This document shows positions 18,253 to 26,541 of a DNA stretch of 64,000 bases, piece by piece (position 1 is the first letter of the stretch; every line of letters begins with the position of its first letter). Both the position numbers and the translations under genes were made by a program. This DNA is from an uncultured Acetatifactor sp. GTDB taxonomy: Bacteria > Bacillota > Clostridia > Lachnospirales > Lachnospiraceae. The notes under the pieces were generated by a model. It searched no databases, was not told where the DNA came from, and saw nothing but the letters and a program-made list of their open reading frames with translations. The stretch is taken from positions 1-64,000 of the forward strand of contig CAKRZO010000008.1 of the NCBI GenBank assembly GCA_934433135.1, written 5' to 3'.

Positions 18253-19266
18253 TTATATTGTTTTTCGTTGAAACGCTTTGGTCACTTCCCGTATTTCCTG
18301 CGCAGTCTTCATTCCGTCAATGGAATTTTCGCAAAACAGATTGCAGGCTGCCGCTGCGGAAGCAAAAGTAAGGATTTCCCGGTCCGACAGGCCATGATAA
18401 ATACCATATAAGCTGCCTGCGCAGAAAGAATCTCCCGCTCCCACACTTCCCTTTATGAGCGCCGGGGCAATTTCCAGGGACGGAACCATGGTGAACGTCT
18501 TATTCTTTACCTGATAACAGAATGCGGCATCCTTGGCATGAACGATGATTTTTTCCCGCACACCGCAGTCCGCCATGCGTCTCGTGGTTTCCCGGATATT
18601 TTCCGTATGAAGTTTTCCATCCTCTGTATAAGCATTCCGATTCCAAATTCTGGTACTCTCTACTTCATTCATAATGGCATAGTCACAGTACCTTAAAGCC
18701 GGTATGATTTTCCTGCCGTAATCCGCGCAGCTGTCGCTTACCACGTCAATGGACGTCTTCAGACCTTTTTCCTGAACAGACTTTAAGAAACGCGCCATAA
18801 CGGTTCCATATTCTTCGTCCGGCTTATCAAATTCATCCAAAAGCAGCAGATAGCCAATGTGAAAAATTCCGTCTTCCAGTTTATCCAAAGGAATCATGGA
18901 CGGGCAAAATTCTTTATTTGCCCCTCTTGCATGAAAAAAAGTCCTCTCTCCGCTTGGCAGATTCATGACATCACTGAAGCTGGTGGGCTCTTTCTCCGAT
19001 TTTTTCACATAACCGATATCGATTCCGTATTCCGCCATTTTTTCCAGTACATATCTGCCGTATTCATCGTTGCCGACCAGCCCCATAGCCGAGATCGGAA
19101 TCGTCTTATCGATTTTGGCAAGATTGATTGCGGTGTTGGGAACACATCCCCCCACCGCATAGGAAATGCCTGTGATATTTGCAAGCATTCCCTTTTCCGG
19201 ATAGGCATCAATTGTTTTAATCACATCGGCAAGAATATTTCCTGCGATATAAATTCGTTTTGACAT
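18253..19266 (-). CDS. PfkB/ribokinase-family carbohydrate kinase
   Basis: 337 residues from the ATG at 19266, which has GAGG nine bases upstream; an ATG at 19275 sits inside that site. PfkB features are AGNILADVIK at the start, a GG pair in YAVGGCVPNTAINLAK, and the C-terminal signature GSVGAGDSFCAG with the catalytic Asp. It probably phosphorylates a sugar or sugar phosphate just before the aldolase encoded downstream. The substrate is inferred from context, for example a deaminated ketose-6-phosphate. Confidence 0.88.
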   Translation of the reverse strand: MSKRIYIAGNILADVIKTIDAYPEKGMLANITGISYAVGGCVPNTAINLAKIDKTIPISAMGLVGNDEYGRYVLEKMAEYGIDIGYVKKSEKEPTSFSDVMNLPSGERTFFHARGANKEFCPSMIPLDKLEDGIFHIGYLLLLDEFDKPDEEYGTVMARFLKSVQEKGLKTSIDVVSDSCADYGRKIIPALRYCDYAIMNEVESTRIWNRNAYTEDGKLHTENIRETTRRMADCGVREKIIVHAKDAAFCYQVKNKTFTMVPSLEIAPALIKGSVGAGDSFCAGSLYGIYHGLSDREILTFASAAAACNLFCENSIDGMKTAQEIREVTKAFQRKTI

Positions 19267-19384
19267 ACCTGACATCCTCTTTTTGTCTGTATAGATTGTT
19301 CTGACCTGATAACTATTTTCCTTCGATCCTTAACAGTATCTCACAGGCAGATTATTCCATCCGGTTATCTGCAGGCCAATCTGT

Positions 19385-20332
19385 TTAATTACACTCTGCT
19401 TCCAACGGTCCTGCCAGTTCTTTTAAGAAGAATAATTTTCCGGGCAGCGTAGGAATATAAGAAGAGGTAATCCAAGGGGTTTTGCCGTATCTTAAGGTCA
19501 TCCACAGGCTCATTCCCTGCCACTGCATTCCTCTTCCCAGGGTGCCGTCCGCTCCGCCGATAGCATAATCCGCCTGTAAAAACAGACCGGGGCCTATGGT
19601 ATTGGCTCTGCAAGGAACCAGCGTGGTGCGGGACTTAAAGCTGGTCAGCGCATTCTGTTCCACCGTCAGGGGATGAATCTTTGCTGCAATACGGTAAGGC
19701 TGCTTCTCCCATTCTTTGGCCGTTGCATAGTCAGCCGCAAAAGTCGGCTCCCAGAACGCAATATGGCACATTCTGCCGATTCCGTATACCAGAATCAGCT
19801 TCGCACCTTCTGCTTTCAATGCGGCAATCTTGTACTCATATGTAGGCAGATTCTTACTGGTGGCAAAGTTACGCTGCTCCTTGGGAACGGTCAGTTCTCC
19901 CAGCGGATCAAACAGCGCATGCTCCATAGCATACTGGAAAGAACCCGGATTGTCGGAAGGCAGGTTATTTCCTTCGCTGTCCGCCCACTCATCCATATTA
20001 AAGGTGTAAACATGTTCACAGGAGATCTTCCATTCTTTTAAGAAGTAAACCACCCACTTATACATTCCCATAGGTCCTACGGGCAGAATAAAAGCGATTT
20101 TCTCTCCTCTTTCCTTCGCAAGGCGAATCTGCATGGCTATTTCATGTCCCATATAGGTTTCAAATTCTCCCAGGCTGTCGCATTTTATAGGGGTAAATCC
20201 TTCGTTCCAGAAATCCTGCCTGTCACAAACCGTCTCCGGGCTGTCGATACAGCTGTCAATTTTTGCAAAATCCCATCCTGCCGGATAAAATCCCTCCAGC
20301 ATAGATCCTTTTACGGTTGATTGAAAATCCAT
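19385..20332 (-). CDS. Glucosamine-6-phosphate deaminase (NagB)-like protein with altered active site
   Basis: 315 residues, longer than the 240-270 of NagB. It keeps the family's NMDE block (D114, E115), an NPGSF segment, and HIAFWEP with H190 and E195. The family's GxGxDGH motif reads GIGRMCH, so the catalytic Asp (D141 of E. coli NagB) is Met188. The C-terminal third is also unlike NagB (GADGTLGRGMQWQG). NagB-fold enzymes deaminate/isomerise aminosugar phosphates or hydrolyse phosphogluconolactone. Gene order (deacetylase, this, kinase, aldolase) suggests it acts on a de-N-acetylated sugar, but the substitution makes the reaction uncertain. Confidence 0.75.
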   Translation of the reverse strand: MDFQSTVKGSMLEGFYPAGWDFAKIDSCIDSPETVCDRQDFWNEGFTPIKCDSLGEFETYMGHEIAMQIRLAKERGEKIAFILPVGPMGMYKWVVYFLKEWKISCEHVYTFNMDEWADSEGNNLPSDNPGSFQYAMEHALFDPLGELTVPKEQRNFATSKNLPTYEYKIAALKAEGAKLILVYGIGRMCHIAFWEPTFAADYATAKEWEKQPYRIAAKIHPLTVEQNALTSFKSRTTLVPCRANTIGPGLFLQADYAIGGADGTLGRGMQWQGMSLWMTLRYGKTPWITSSYIPTLPGKLFFLKELAGPLEAECN

Positions 20333-20360
20333 TTTTGTTTCTCCTTCCTATGATTCCGTT

Positions 20361-21068
20361 TTATGGCAGCATACGCTTTGTGGTTCCTTTTAAATAGACC
20401 TGACACTGGCGGAAACCTTCCGCATAATCCGCGCCGCACTGAAATCCTCTGTATCTGCAGCAGGTCTTTACCATATCCGGGAAGTTAATGTGATCATGGT
20501 CTCTCATCCATACGATCTGAGACTCATGGCATTTAAGCATTTCCAGTTTTTTCTCTATGTACGGTGTTACGTCCACATATTCCGTGGGATTGAAGTTCAC
20601 ACCTGCTAACGTATCCATGTAATAAATGGGTACCAGCCGTGCGCTTCCCTCGACTTTGGTATGATAGTTAGGAAGCGTTGCGGTAAAGGAAGCATCAAAT
20701 ACCAGCTTCGATACCGCTACATGATCCGGCATGTAATCACTGGGATCATGGGTAATGATGAAATCCGGGTTGACCTGCTTGATGACATCCACGACCTTAT
20801 CTCTGGCTTCCTTGTTATTATCATAAATCTCCAGATCATGAAAGCCGCCGTACATCACTTCAAAGCCGCCGATGCTTCCGCTCTTTTGTGCTTCCCCGGC
20901 ACGCATGGGAATCAGTTCCTCGGGCGGTATGATTTCATGTCCCAGGTTGCCGCTTGACAGATGGCAGACAACCACCCGGTCTCCCCGCTCCTTACATTTC
21001 AATAATGTTCCTGCACAGGCAATCTCCATATCGTCCGGATGGCAGGATATCACTAATACTGTATACAT
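20361..21068 (-). CDS. PIG-L/LmbE-family N-acetylsugar deacetylase
   Basis: 235 residues with the zinc motif HPDD near the N-terminus (CHPDDMEIACAGTL), HDPSD and PDH, the third zinc His region, then HESQ near the C-terminus. The family removes acetyl groups from N-acetylglucosamine-type sugars or conjugates. It is probably cytoplasmic, as there is no signal peptide. Its ribosome-binding site comes from the repeat element at 21069-21225. The NagB-like gene follows by 28 bases. In this operon it would supply the free amine before deamination; that role is inferred from context. Confidence 0.87.
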   Translation of the reverse strand: MYTVLVISCHPDDMEIACAGTLLKCKERGDRVVVCHLSSGNLGHEIIPPEELIPMRAGEAQKSGSIGGFEVMYGGFHDLEIYDNNKEARDKVVDVIKQVNPDFIITHDPSDYMPDHVAVSKLVFDASFTATLPNYHTKVEGSARLVPIYYMDTLAGVNFNPTEYVDVTPYIEKKLEMLKCHESQIVWMRDHDHINFPDMVKTCCRYRGFQCGADYAEGFRQCQVYLKGTTKRMLP

Positions 21069-21225
21069 TTTTTACACTAATCCTCATTTCCGAGCGATTC
21101 CATCGCGAGGTGGCGAAGAGAAATTCGCGCAGGCGATTTCTCTTCTGCCATAAAAGCAATTTGTTTTCGCTCAGAAACAAATTGCCATGTGAAAAATCAG
21201 CGTTTCAACGTGATTTTTCACATTA
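21069..21225 (-). repeat. Ribosome-binding-site repeat, copy C (most complete), with 13-bp hairpin
   Basis: It fills most of the 230-base gap between the isomerase and PIG-L genes. The far end has perfect 13-base arms, ATGTGAAAAATCA (21187-21199) and TGATTTTTCACAT (21211-21223). The middle reads like RKQIAFMAEEKSPARIS and ISLRHLAMESLGNED in one frame. The near end, GGAAATGAGGATTAG, provides a GAGG before the PIG-L ATG. Related copies are at 1139-1235 and 3629-3680. Confidence 0.7.
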
Positions 21226-21298
21226 CCTCCCCGCATTTTTCTGTTTTATTTCATTCTACTGACAGACCTGTCTTCTGTTTTCTGTTTTCCTGTTTTGC

Positions 21299-22138
21299 TC
21301 AGTTCTGCCGGTAGACCTGTTCTATGATTTGTGTCAGGTAAGCTCTTGCATGCAGAATGTCCTTTAACTGCTGATCGCCTGAGATCTCCCGTTCAATGGT
21401 AACATAAGAATCGTATCCCAGTTCATGCAACTTCACAAAGAGCGCATGGAAGTCCACTTTTCCTTCCCCCAACGGCGTCTCCTCTCCCAGATCGTGACCA
21501 TTTGTGGGATATCTGCCGTCTTTGGCGTGAAGGTTACGCACATATTTCCCGAATACATCCAGCGCATCCACGGGATTTGCTTTGCCGTACAGAATCAGAT
21601 TGGCAGTATCCAGGTTCACTCCCAGATTGTCGCATCCTACCCGTTCAAAGCAGCGCAGCATGGTGACCGGTGTCTCCTGACCGGTTTCAAACAAAAGAAA
21701 CTGCCCGTTTTTCTTAAGATGCTGTGCCACGGTACGGACAGCCACGCAGAATCCGGCAAAATTCGGATCGTTGGGATTCTCCGGGATGAAGCCCATGTGG
21801 GTAACCACATCCGTAACACCGAGTTTTAAAGCAAAGTCTGCTCCGTCACAAAGATTCTGAACCCGCATCTGTCGGTATTCCGGCGGAACCAGCCCCAATG
21901 TGATCTGGCCATCGTAAAAATCCCAGACCTTTGGTCCGCCCCATCCGCACCAGAACGCGGAAATGGTAATGTGATACTTTTCCAAAAGAGAGCGGATCAT
22001 TCCGGCATTTTCCTCTGTCCAGGTTTCCGGATGCCAGGAAAGGAACTGGCAGGAATCAAAGTTATTTTCCATAAGATCTGCAAATTTCTTTTCCAGATTT
22101 TCGATTGTATCAAAAACAACACATACTCCGATTTTCAT
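21299..22138 (-). CDS. Sugar phosphate isomerase/epimerase-like TIM barrel (AP endonuclease 2 fold)
   Basis: 279 residues of the xylose isomerase-like TIM-barrel family. Metal ligands can be placed in FETGQE (Glu), VNLDTAN (Asp), NLHAKDG (His, Asp) and TIEREI (Glu). Members epimerise or isomerise ketoses and inositol derivatives. The gene is separated from DUF4432 by 13 bases and from the PIG-L gene by a 230-base gap holding repeat C. It could interconvert the sugar before or after deacetylation. The exact substrate cannot be told. Confidence 0.85.
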   Translation of the reverse strand: MKIGVCVVFDTIENLEKKFADLMENNFDSCQFLSWHPETWTEENAGMIRSLLEKYHITISAFWCGWGGPKVWDFYDGQITLGLVPPEYRQMRVQNLCDGADFALKLGVTDVVTHMGFIPENPNDPNFAGFCVAVRTVAQHLKKNGQFLLFETGQETPVTMLRCFERVGCDNLGVNLDTANLILYGKANPVDALDVFGKYVRNLHAKDGRYPTNGHDLGEETPLGEGKVDFHALFVKLHELGYDSYVTIEREISGDQQLKDILHARAYLTQIIEQVYRQN

Positions 22139-22151
22139 ACAAATCTCCTTA

Positions 22152-23222
22152 TCAACTGTTTTTTATGTTTTCTATTTTTTTCTTTACTTTCAGCGCATCC
22201 TCGGCCTCCAGATACCCGGCCTCGATTGTCCACTCCAGCTTTTCCTTTGCCGGAAGCAGCTTAACCTGTCCCATCTTCTTCGCCCGGGTATATCCTAAAT
22301 GCTCCGCCGTTGCCGGCAGAACCATTCCCATAGCGTCTTCATCCTCTGTTCTGGAAATCCAACGCACTCCCACCGGAAGAACATCCGCCGGATGACTTAC
22401 ATAGCAGGCTCCCTCTTCGGTATACTGCAAGCTATAGGCGCGGTTATTTTCATCTCCTCTGTAATGAACCGCAAAGCAGATCTCCGGATCGTAAATCTGT
22501 CCTTCGGTTCCTACCTTATGATGCAGCGCCGGGTTCTTTTCCAACTGTTCCATATAATTTTTCAGTTTCTTTGCCTGCTCTTTTGTCATATCACCGATGA
22601 TTTTATGTACTTTTACATGCTCCGAGTCATAGTCCGCGCTATAGATCAGTTCCGCTCCATCCACCGGTCGGAAGTTAATATGGCAAAGGTACATATATTC
22701 CATCGGCTTGCTGCGTCTGTTTTCCAATGTCATATGAAGCTTGAGCACGCTTTCATTCTCATACAACCTGCATTCCGGACGGAAAGTATAATTCCGGACA
22801 AACGACTGGTCATAAAAGAATGCGCCTCCTACTGCAATGAAATCCTCTCCGCAGTCCATATAGGCTTCCTGATAGTCTGCGTTGGGAATCTCTCCATGCT
22901 GCGGATGAGTATCCTCTTTCTGGGGTGCCCCAAAGGCAGCGATTCCGCAGTGCAGCAAAAATGCGCCGTAAGTCTTTAGATACTCTTTGGTCGGTACCGG
23001 CTCCTCCATCATGGTCTTCATCTGCAGGTCTTTTCCGCAGAAATGAATGCGCCATATCTGCTGTCCTTTAAAAGGCAGAATGATAAAGTACCCTTTCTTA
23101 TTTTCCACCCGGATGGCTTCCACTCCCGTGGAATAGCGAAATGCCCAGGCCTTCATGGCTCTGTTCTCCGCCAGCAGAAACTCTTTTTCTCCAAAAAATT
23201 CTCTCTTCAGATGTATTCTCAT
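22152..23222 (-). CDS. DUF4432 aldose-1-epimerase-like protein
   Basis: 356 residues from the ATG at 23222 (AAGGAAG upstream); the ATG at 23240 lacks a site. The sequence FLLHCGIAAFGAP followed by HPQHGEIPNADYQEAY is the DUF4432 signature, a galactose-mutarotase-like beta-sandwich. A late basic-acidic helical tail ends the protein. It is the first gene of the operon, divergent from the AraC gene at 23443. A mutarotase or sugar-binding role on the incoming substrate is inferred. No transporter lies in this operon. Confidence 0.78.
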   Translation of the reverse strand: MRIHLKREFFGEKEFLLAENRAMKAWAFRYSTGVEAIRVENKKGYFIILPFKGQQIWRIHFCGKDLQMKTMMEEPVPTKEYLKTYGAFLLHCGIAAFGAPQKEDTHPQHGEIPNADYQEAYMDCGEDFIAVGGAFFYDQSFVRNYTFRPECRLYENESVLKLHMTLENRRSKPMEYMYLCHINFRPVDGAELIYSADYDSEHVKVHKIIGDMTKEQAKKLKNYMEQLEKNPALHHKVGTEGQIYDPEICFAVHYRGDENNRAYSLQYTEEGACYVSHPADVLPVGVRWISRTEDEDAMGMVLPATAEHLGYTRAKKMGQVKLLPAKEKLEWTIEAGYLEAEDALKVKKKIENIKNS

Positions 23223-23317
23223 ATCTTCTTCCTTATCCATGTTATTGATGAGAACATGTGAAATCGGTTTCTGTGCAGCATTCCCGTCTCAATATTCCGT
23301 CTAATTGTATTTTATCA

Positions 23318-23347
23318 TTGCCAAACGAAAAAATCTTGTGTTATAAT
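23318..23347 (+). promoter_or_regulatory. Sigma-A promoter for the AraC gene at 23443
   Basis: TTGCCA, an 18-base spacer and a perfect TATAAT. It lies in the 220-base divergent region, so the AraC protein probably also acts here on the DUF4432 operon. Confidence 0.65.
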
Positions 23348-23442
23348 CATAAAAAACAGTCCAAAAGTTACTTTTATGCACATTCGAAGGAAACATTACG
23401 GCAGGCGGCAGTGCGCACCTGTTTTTACAGAAGGGACATCCC

Positions 23443-24330
23443 ATGCATTATCTTGCTTTTAACGAAAAAAAACAACACGGAACGGCGCAGTTTCCGGTTG
23501 CTTATTATTATATTCATGAAAATCATCCGGAGTATACCATGCCTTTCCACTGGCATAAGGAATGGGAGATTATCCGGGTTCTGGATGGAACTTTCCTGAT
23601 CTCCGTAGACGGACAGGAGTATACGGCAAAGCAGGGCGATATTCTCCTTTTGCACGGCGGTACGCTTCACGGCGGTCTTCCCCCGTATCACTGCACTTTT
23701 GAATGTCTGGATTTTGATCTGCATGGTCTTTTTCTGGATATCTCGCAGGTGAAAGAATATCTGCGGCCATTTTACCGTAATACCTATCTGCCGCTTATTT
23801 TTTATCCCGGCTATCACGCAGACGTTTACCCTATTGTGGAAGAATTAATGGGAGGATTTGCCGGCAGGGAGGCCGATCCTTTTCGAACCTTAAATGCATT
23901 CGGGAACATCAGCCGACTCTTTTCCGTTCTATTAAAGAAGGGTTATTACCGGTTAAATACGGATGCCGCTTCCGATACTGCGGCCAAAACAACTGCCAAA
24001 ACCGAGCTGCTCAAGCCGGTCTTGGAGTATATGGAAACCAACTTTGCCTCGCCTTTATCTTTGGCGGAACTGTCGGGAATCATCGGAATGAATCCCAAGT
24101 ACTTCTGCCGTTTTTTCAAGGCAATGACAAACCAGACTCCCATGAACTATCTGAATTATTACCGTGTGGAACGGGCCGCCAGAATGCTTGGCAATCCTTC
24201 CCTGTCCGTTACGGAAGTCGGCCTGGAATGCGGTTTTAATGATATCTGCCACTTTATCAAGACTTTTAAGAAATATAAGAATACTACACCGAAACAGTAT
24301 CAGAAAAAAAACAGCGCGGCTTCTTCCTGA
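23443..24330 (+). CDS. AraC-family transcriptional regulator
   Basis: 295 residues. The N-terminal cupin (about 25-100) has MPFHWHKEWEI and GDILLLHGGTLHG; the C-terminal double helix-turn-helix (about 195-290) has LAELSGIIGMNPKYFCRFFKAMT and VGLECGFNDICHFIKTFKKYKNTTPKQY. It is transcribed away from the DUF4432/PIG-L/NagB-like operon and is its probable regulator. It ends in a strong terminator shared with fba. Confidence 0.93.
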   Translation: MHYLAFNEKKQHGTAQFPVAYYYIHENHPEYTMPFHWHKEWEIIRVLDGTFLISVDGQEYTAKQGDILLLHGGTLHGGLPPYHCTFECLDFDLHGLFLDISQVKEYLRPFYRNTYLPLIFYPGYHADVYPIVEELMGGFAGREADPFRTLNAFGNISRLFSVLLKKGYYRLNTDAASDTAAKTTAKTELLKPVLEYMETNFASPLSLAELSGIIGMNPKYFCRFFKAMTNQTPMNYLNYYRVERAARMLGNPSLSVTEVGLECGFNDICHFIKTFKKYKNTTPKQYQKKNSAASS

Positions 24331-24355
24331 AACCGCGCATTTTGTCTTTGTTTTA
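24314..24355. terminator. Bidirectional terminator between araC and fba
   Basis: GCGCGG (24314-24319) pairs with CCGCGC (24333-24338). On the plus strand ATTTTGTCTTTGTTTT follows. On the minus strand eight T's follow, after TG. The plus-strand stem begins inside the last AraC codons. Confidence 0.85.
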
Positions 24356-25219
24356 TTCCGCTTTTCCAACCGATCCGAACAGTTCCATCTTTTCCTTTAC
24401 GGTATCCTTGATGGCCTGTGCGCCGGGTGCAAGAAGCTTACGAGGGTCAAATCCCTTGCCCTGCAGATCTTTGCCGTCTTCAATGTACTTACGGGTAGCC
24501 GCTGCGAATGCAAGCTGGCATTCGGTATTTACATTAATCTTGGCAACGCCCAGAGAAATGGCTTTCTTAATCATGTCTGCAGGAATTCCGGTTCCGCCGT
24601 GAAGTACCAGAGGCAGTTCGCCGGTAAGCTGCTGAACGGCATCCAGTGTTTCAAAGCTTAAGCCCTTCCAGTTTGCCGGATATTTTCCGTGAATGTTTCC
24701 GATTCCGGCTGCCAGGAAATCCACTCCCAGATCGGCAATGGCTTTGCACTCCTTCGGATCTGCGCATTCGCCCATACCGATAACGCCGTCTTCTTCTCCG
24801 CCGATAGAGCCTACTTCCGCCTCAATGGAAATTCCTTTTTCATGAGCGTCTTTTACCAACTGAGTCGTCTTTTCCACGTTCTCGGCAATAGGATAATGAG
24901 AGCCGTCAAACATGATGGAAGAGAAGCCTGCTTCGATACATTTATAGCAGCCTTCAAAAGTACCATGATCCAGATGAAGCGCTACCGGAACAGTAATATT
25001 CAGATCTTGAAGCAATCCGTTTACCATGCCGACCACTGCATGATAACCTCCCATATATTTTCCTGCACCTTCGCTGACTCCAAGAATCACCGGAGAATTG
25101 CATTCCTGTGCGGTCTGAAGAATAGACTTTGTCCACTCCAGATTATTGATATTGAACTGACCTACTGCATAATGACCTGCCTTTGCTTTTTTCAGCATTT
25201 CCGTTGCGGATACTAACAT
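24353..25219 (-). CDS. fba: Fructose-1,6-bisphosphate aldolase, class II
   Basis: 288 residues, the usual length. Landmarks: HLDHGTFEG (catalytic Asp, zinc His), EAEVGSIGGEED, GNIHGKYP (zinc His), LHGGTGIP (zinc His) and KINVNTE for substrate phosphate. It performs the central glycolytic cleavage/condensation between fructose-1,6-bisphosphate and triose phosphates. GGAGG precedes the ATG. It sits last in the core block hprK to fba, but an apparent terminator after crh suggests its own transcript. Confidence 0.95.
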   Translation of the reverse strand: MLVSATEMLKKAKAGHYAVGQFNINNLEWTKSILQTAQECNSPVILGVSEGAGKYMGGYHAVVGMVNGLLQDLNITVPVALHLDHGTFEGCYKCIEAGFSSIMFDGSHYPIAENVEKTTQLVKDAHEKGISIEAEVGSIGGEEDGVIGMGECADPKECKAIADLGVDFLAAGIGNIHGKYPANWKGLSFETLDAVQQLTGELPLVLHGGTGIPADMIKKAISLGVAKINVNTECQLAFAAATRKYIEDGKDLQGKGFDPRKLLAPGAQAIKDTVKEKMELFGSVGKAE

Positions 25220-25287
25220 GTTTTTTTACCTCCGTTTATATATTATCGTCAAATGATAACTTTCGCTTACGAAATCATCATTTCAAC

Positions 25288-25325
25288 CCTGATAAAAACA
25301 GGTTTCGCCTGCGGCGGAATCTGTT
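25288..25325 (-). terminator. Probable terminator after crh
   Basis: The minus strand reads ACAG, CGCC, GCA, GGCG, then CTGT followed by TTTTTAT, a stem of paired blocks and a T run. It lies between the Crh-like gene and fba. Confidence 0.5.
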
Positions 25326-25591
25326 TACGAAATTATGGTATTGCCGCTTAAGAACTTCTCGATGTCCTCCACTGCAGCCTTTTCATCACTGCCATCGGCG
25401 GAAACGGTTACATTTTCTCCGTTGTGCAGCGCAAGGCTCATCATACCCATAATGCTCTTGGCATTGACTCTCTTCCCATCCACCTCCAGGTAAATGGTGC
25501 TGTCGTACTTACTGGCTACCTGTACCAGAACAGCAACCGGTCTGGCCTCCAGACCATTCTGCAGTCTGATCTCCATTGATTTCTGTGTCAT
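25325..25591 (-). CDS. crh: Crh-like HPr-family protein with Glu at position 15
   Basis: 88 residues of HPr fold. The PTS phosphorylation site His15 is replaced by Glu (GLEARP at 13-18), while Ser46, the HPr kinase target, is kept in AKSIMGMM. B. subtilis Crh likewise lacks His15 (Gln there) and works only as a regulator with CcpA. So this protein is unlikely to carry PTS phosphate but should be a substrate for HprK, encoded 4 kb upstream in the same block. It overlaps whiA by four bases (ATGA), the classical rapZ-whiA-crh arrangement. Confidence 0.88.
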   Translation of the reverse strand: MTQKSMEIRLQNGLEARPVAVLVQVASKYDSTIYLEVDGKRVNAKSIMGMMSLALHNGENVTVSADGSDEKAAVEDIEKFLSGNTIIS

Positions 25592-26478
25592 AATAATTTT
25601 TCCTCCTCTTTTTGCGTCCTGATTCTATCTGCAAGTTCACTGAGCTTTCGCAATCTGTGATTGACTCCCGATTTTCCTACCGGCGGATCCAGCAGCTCTC
25701 CTAACTCTTTTAAGGGAGAATCCGGATATTCCAGCCGAACCTGCGCCATCTGACTTAAAGCATCCGGCAGTTTCTCGAATCCGTAGTGATCCCGGAGTAA
25801 TTCGATATCCTCGATCTGTCTGGCTGCCGCATTTACCGTTCTGGTAATATTGGCCGCCTCACAGTTGACGCGCCTGTTTATCGAGTTGCGCATTTCTTTT
25901 ACAATCCGCAGATTCTCCAGATCCATCAAGGATACATGTGCTTCCATGATATTGAGCAGATCCACAATCTGTTCCCCCTCTTTCAGGTAAACAACGTAGT
26001 ACTTCTTACGCAGAATGATCCTGGCATTGAGTCCGAATCCTTTTATCAGTTCCCTGACCAGATCTGCCTTTTCTTCTTCCGGACAGACAAACTCCAGATG
26101 ATATCCCTTATGAGGATCGCTCATAGAACCGGCGCTTAAGAAAGCTCCCCTTAAGAAAGCTCTCTGACAGCAGGAACTTTTCAGTAAAACCATATTTACC
26201 ATTCCGCCTGCCAACCCGAACTTTTCATCCAGGCACTGCCACAGTTCCTCACTTATACATGTACCGCTATCTATATTAAAGGTTTTTTTCAATAATGTAA
26301 AGCCTTTTCTGATAAGAGCTTCATTTTCTGTCTGAAAACCTATGGTATAGTATCCGTCTTTCTGCCTGCCGTATACGCCGCAGAATGCAAAAATCGCAGC
26401 AAGCTCCGCCAGCTGACAATGTCTGGCAGCACTGACATGCTCCATCAGCTCTTCTTTCACTTTTCCTGAAAATGACAT
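25588..26478 (-). CDS. whiA: WhiA, LAGLIDADG-fold DNA-binding regulator
   Basis: 296 residues. The N-terminal region (MSFSGKVKEELMEHV..., CCQRAFLRGAFLSAGSMSDPHKGYHLEF) is the degenerate LAGLIDADG homing-endonuclease fold; the C-terminal HTH includes ANITRTVNAAARQIEDIELL and LLDPPVGKSGVNHRLRKLSELA. WhiA binds DNA and influences cell division and chromosome segregation in Gram-positives. It lies between rapZ and the Crh-like gene, overlapping the latter by four bases, in conserved synteny. Confidence 0.95.
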   Translation of the reverse strand: MSFSGKVKEELMEHVSAARHCQLAELAAIFAFCGVYGRQKDGYYTIGFQTENEALIRKGFTLLKKTFNIDSGTCISEELWQCLDEKFGLAGGMVNMVLLKSSCCQRAFLRGAFLSAGSMSDPHKGYHLEFVCPEEEKADLVRELIKGFGLNARIILRKKYYVVYLKEGEQIVDLLNIMEAHVSLMDLENLRIVKEMRNSINRRVNCEAANITRTVNAAARQIEDIELLRDHYGFEKLPDALSQMAQVRLEYPDSPLKELGELLDPPVGKSGVNHRLRKLSELADRIRTQKEEEKLL

Positions 26479-26541
26479 TTCTCTCTCCGGTCTTTTCTTA
26501 TTCTACGTAACCGTTCAAACGCACCATTCCCAAAGCCGCGC

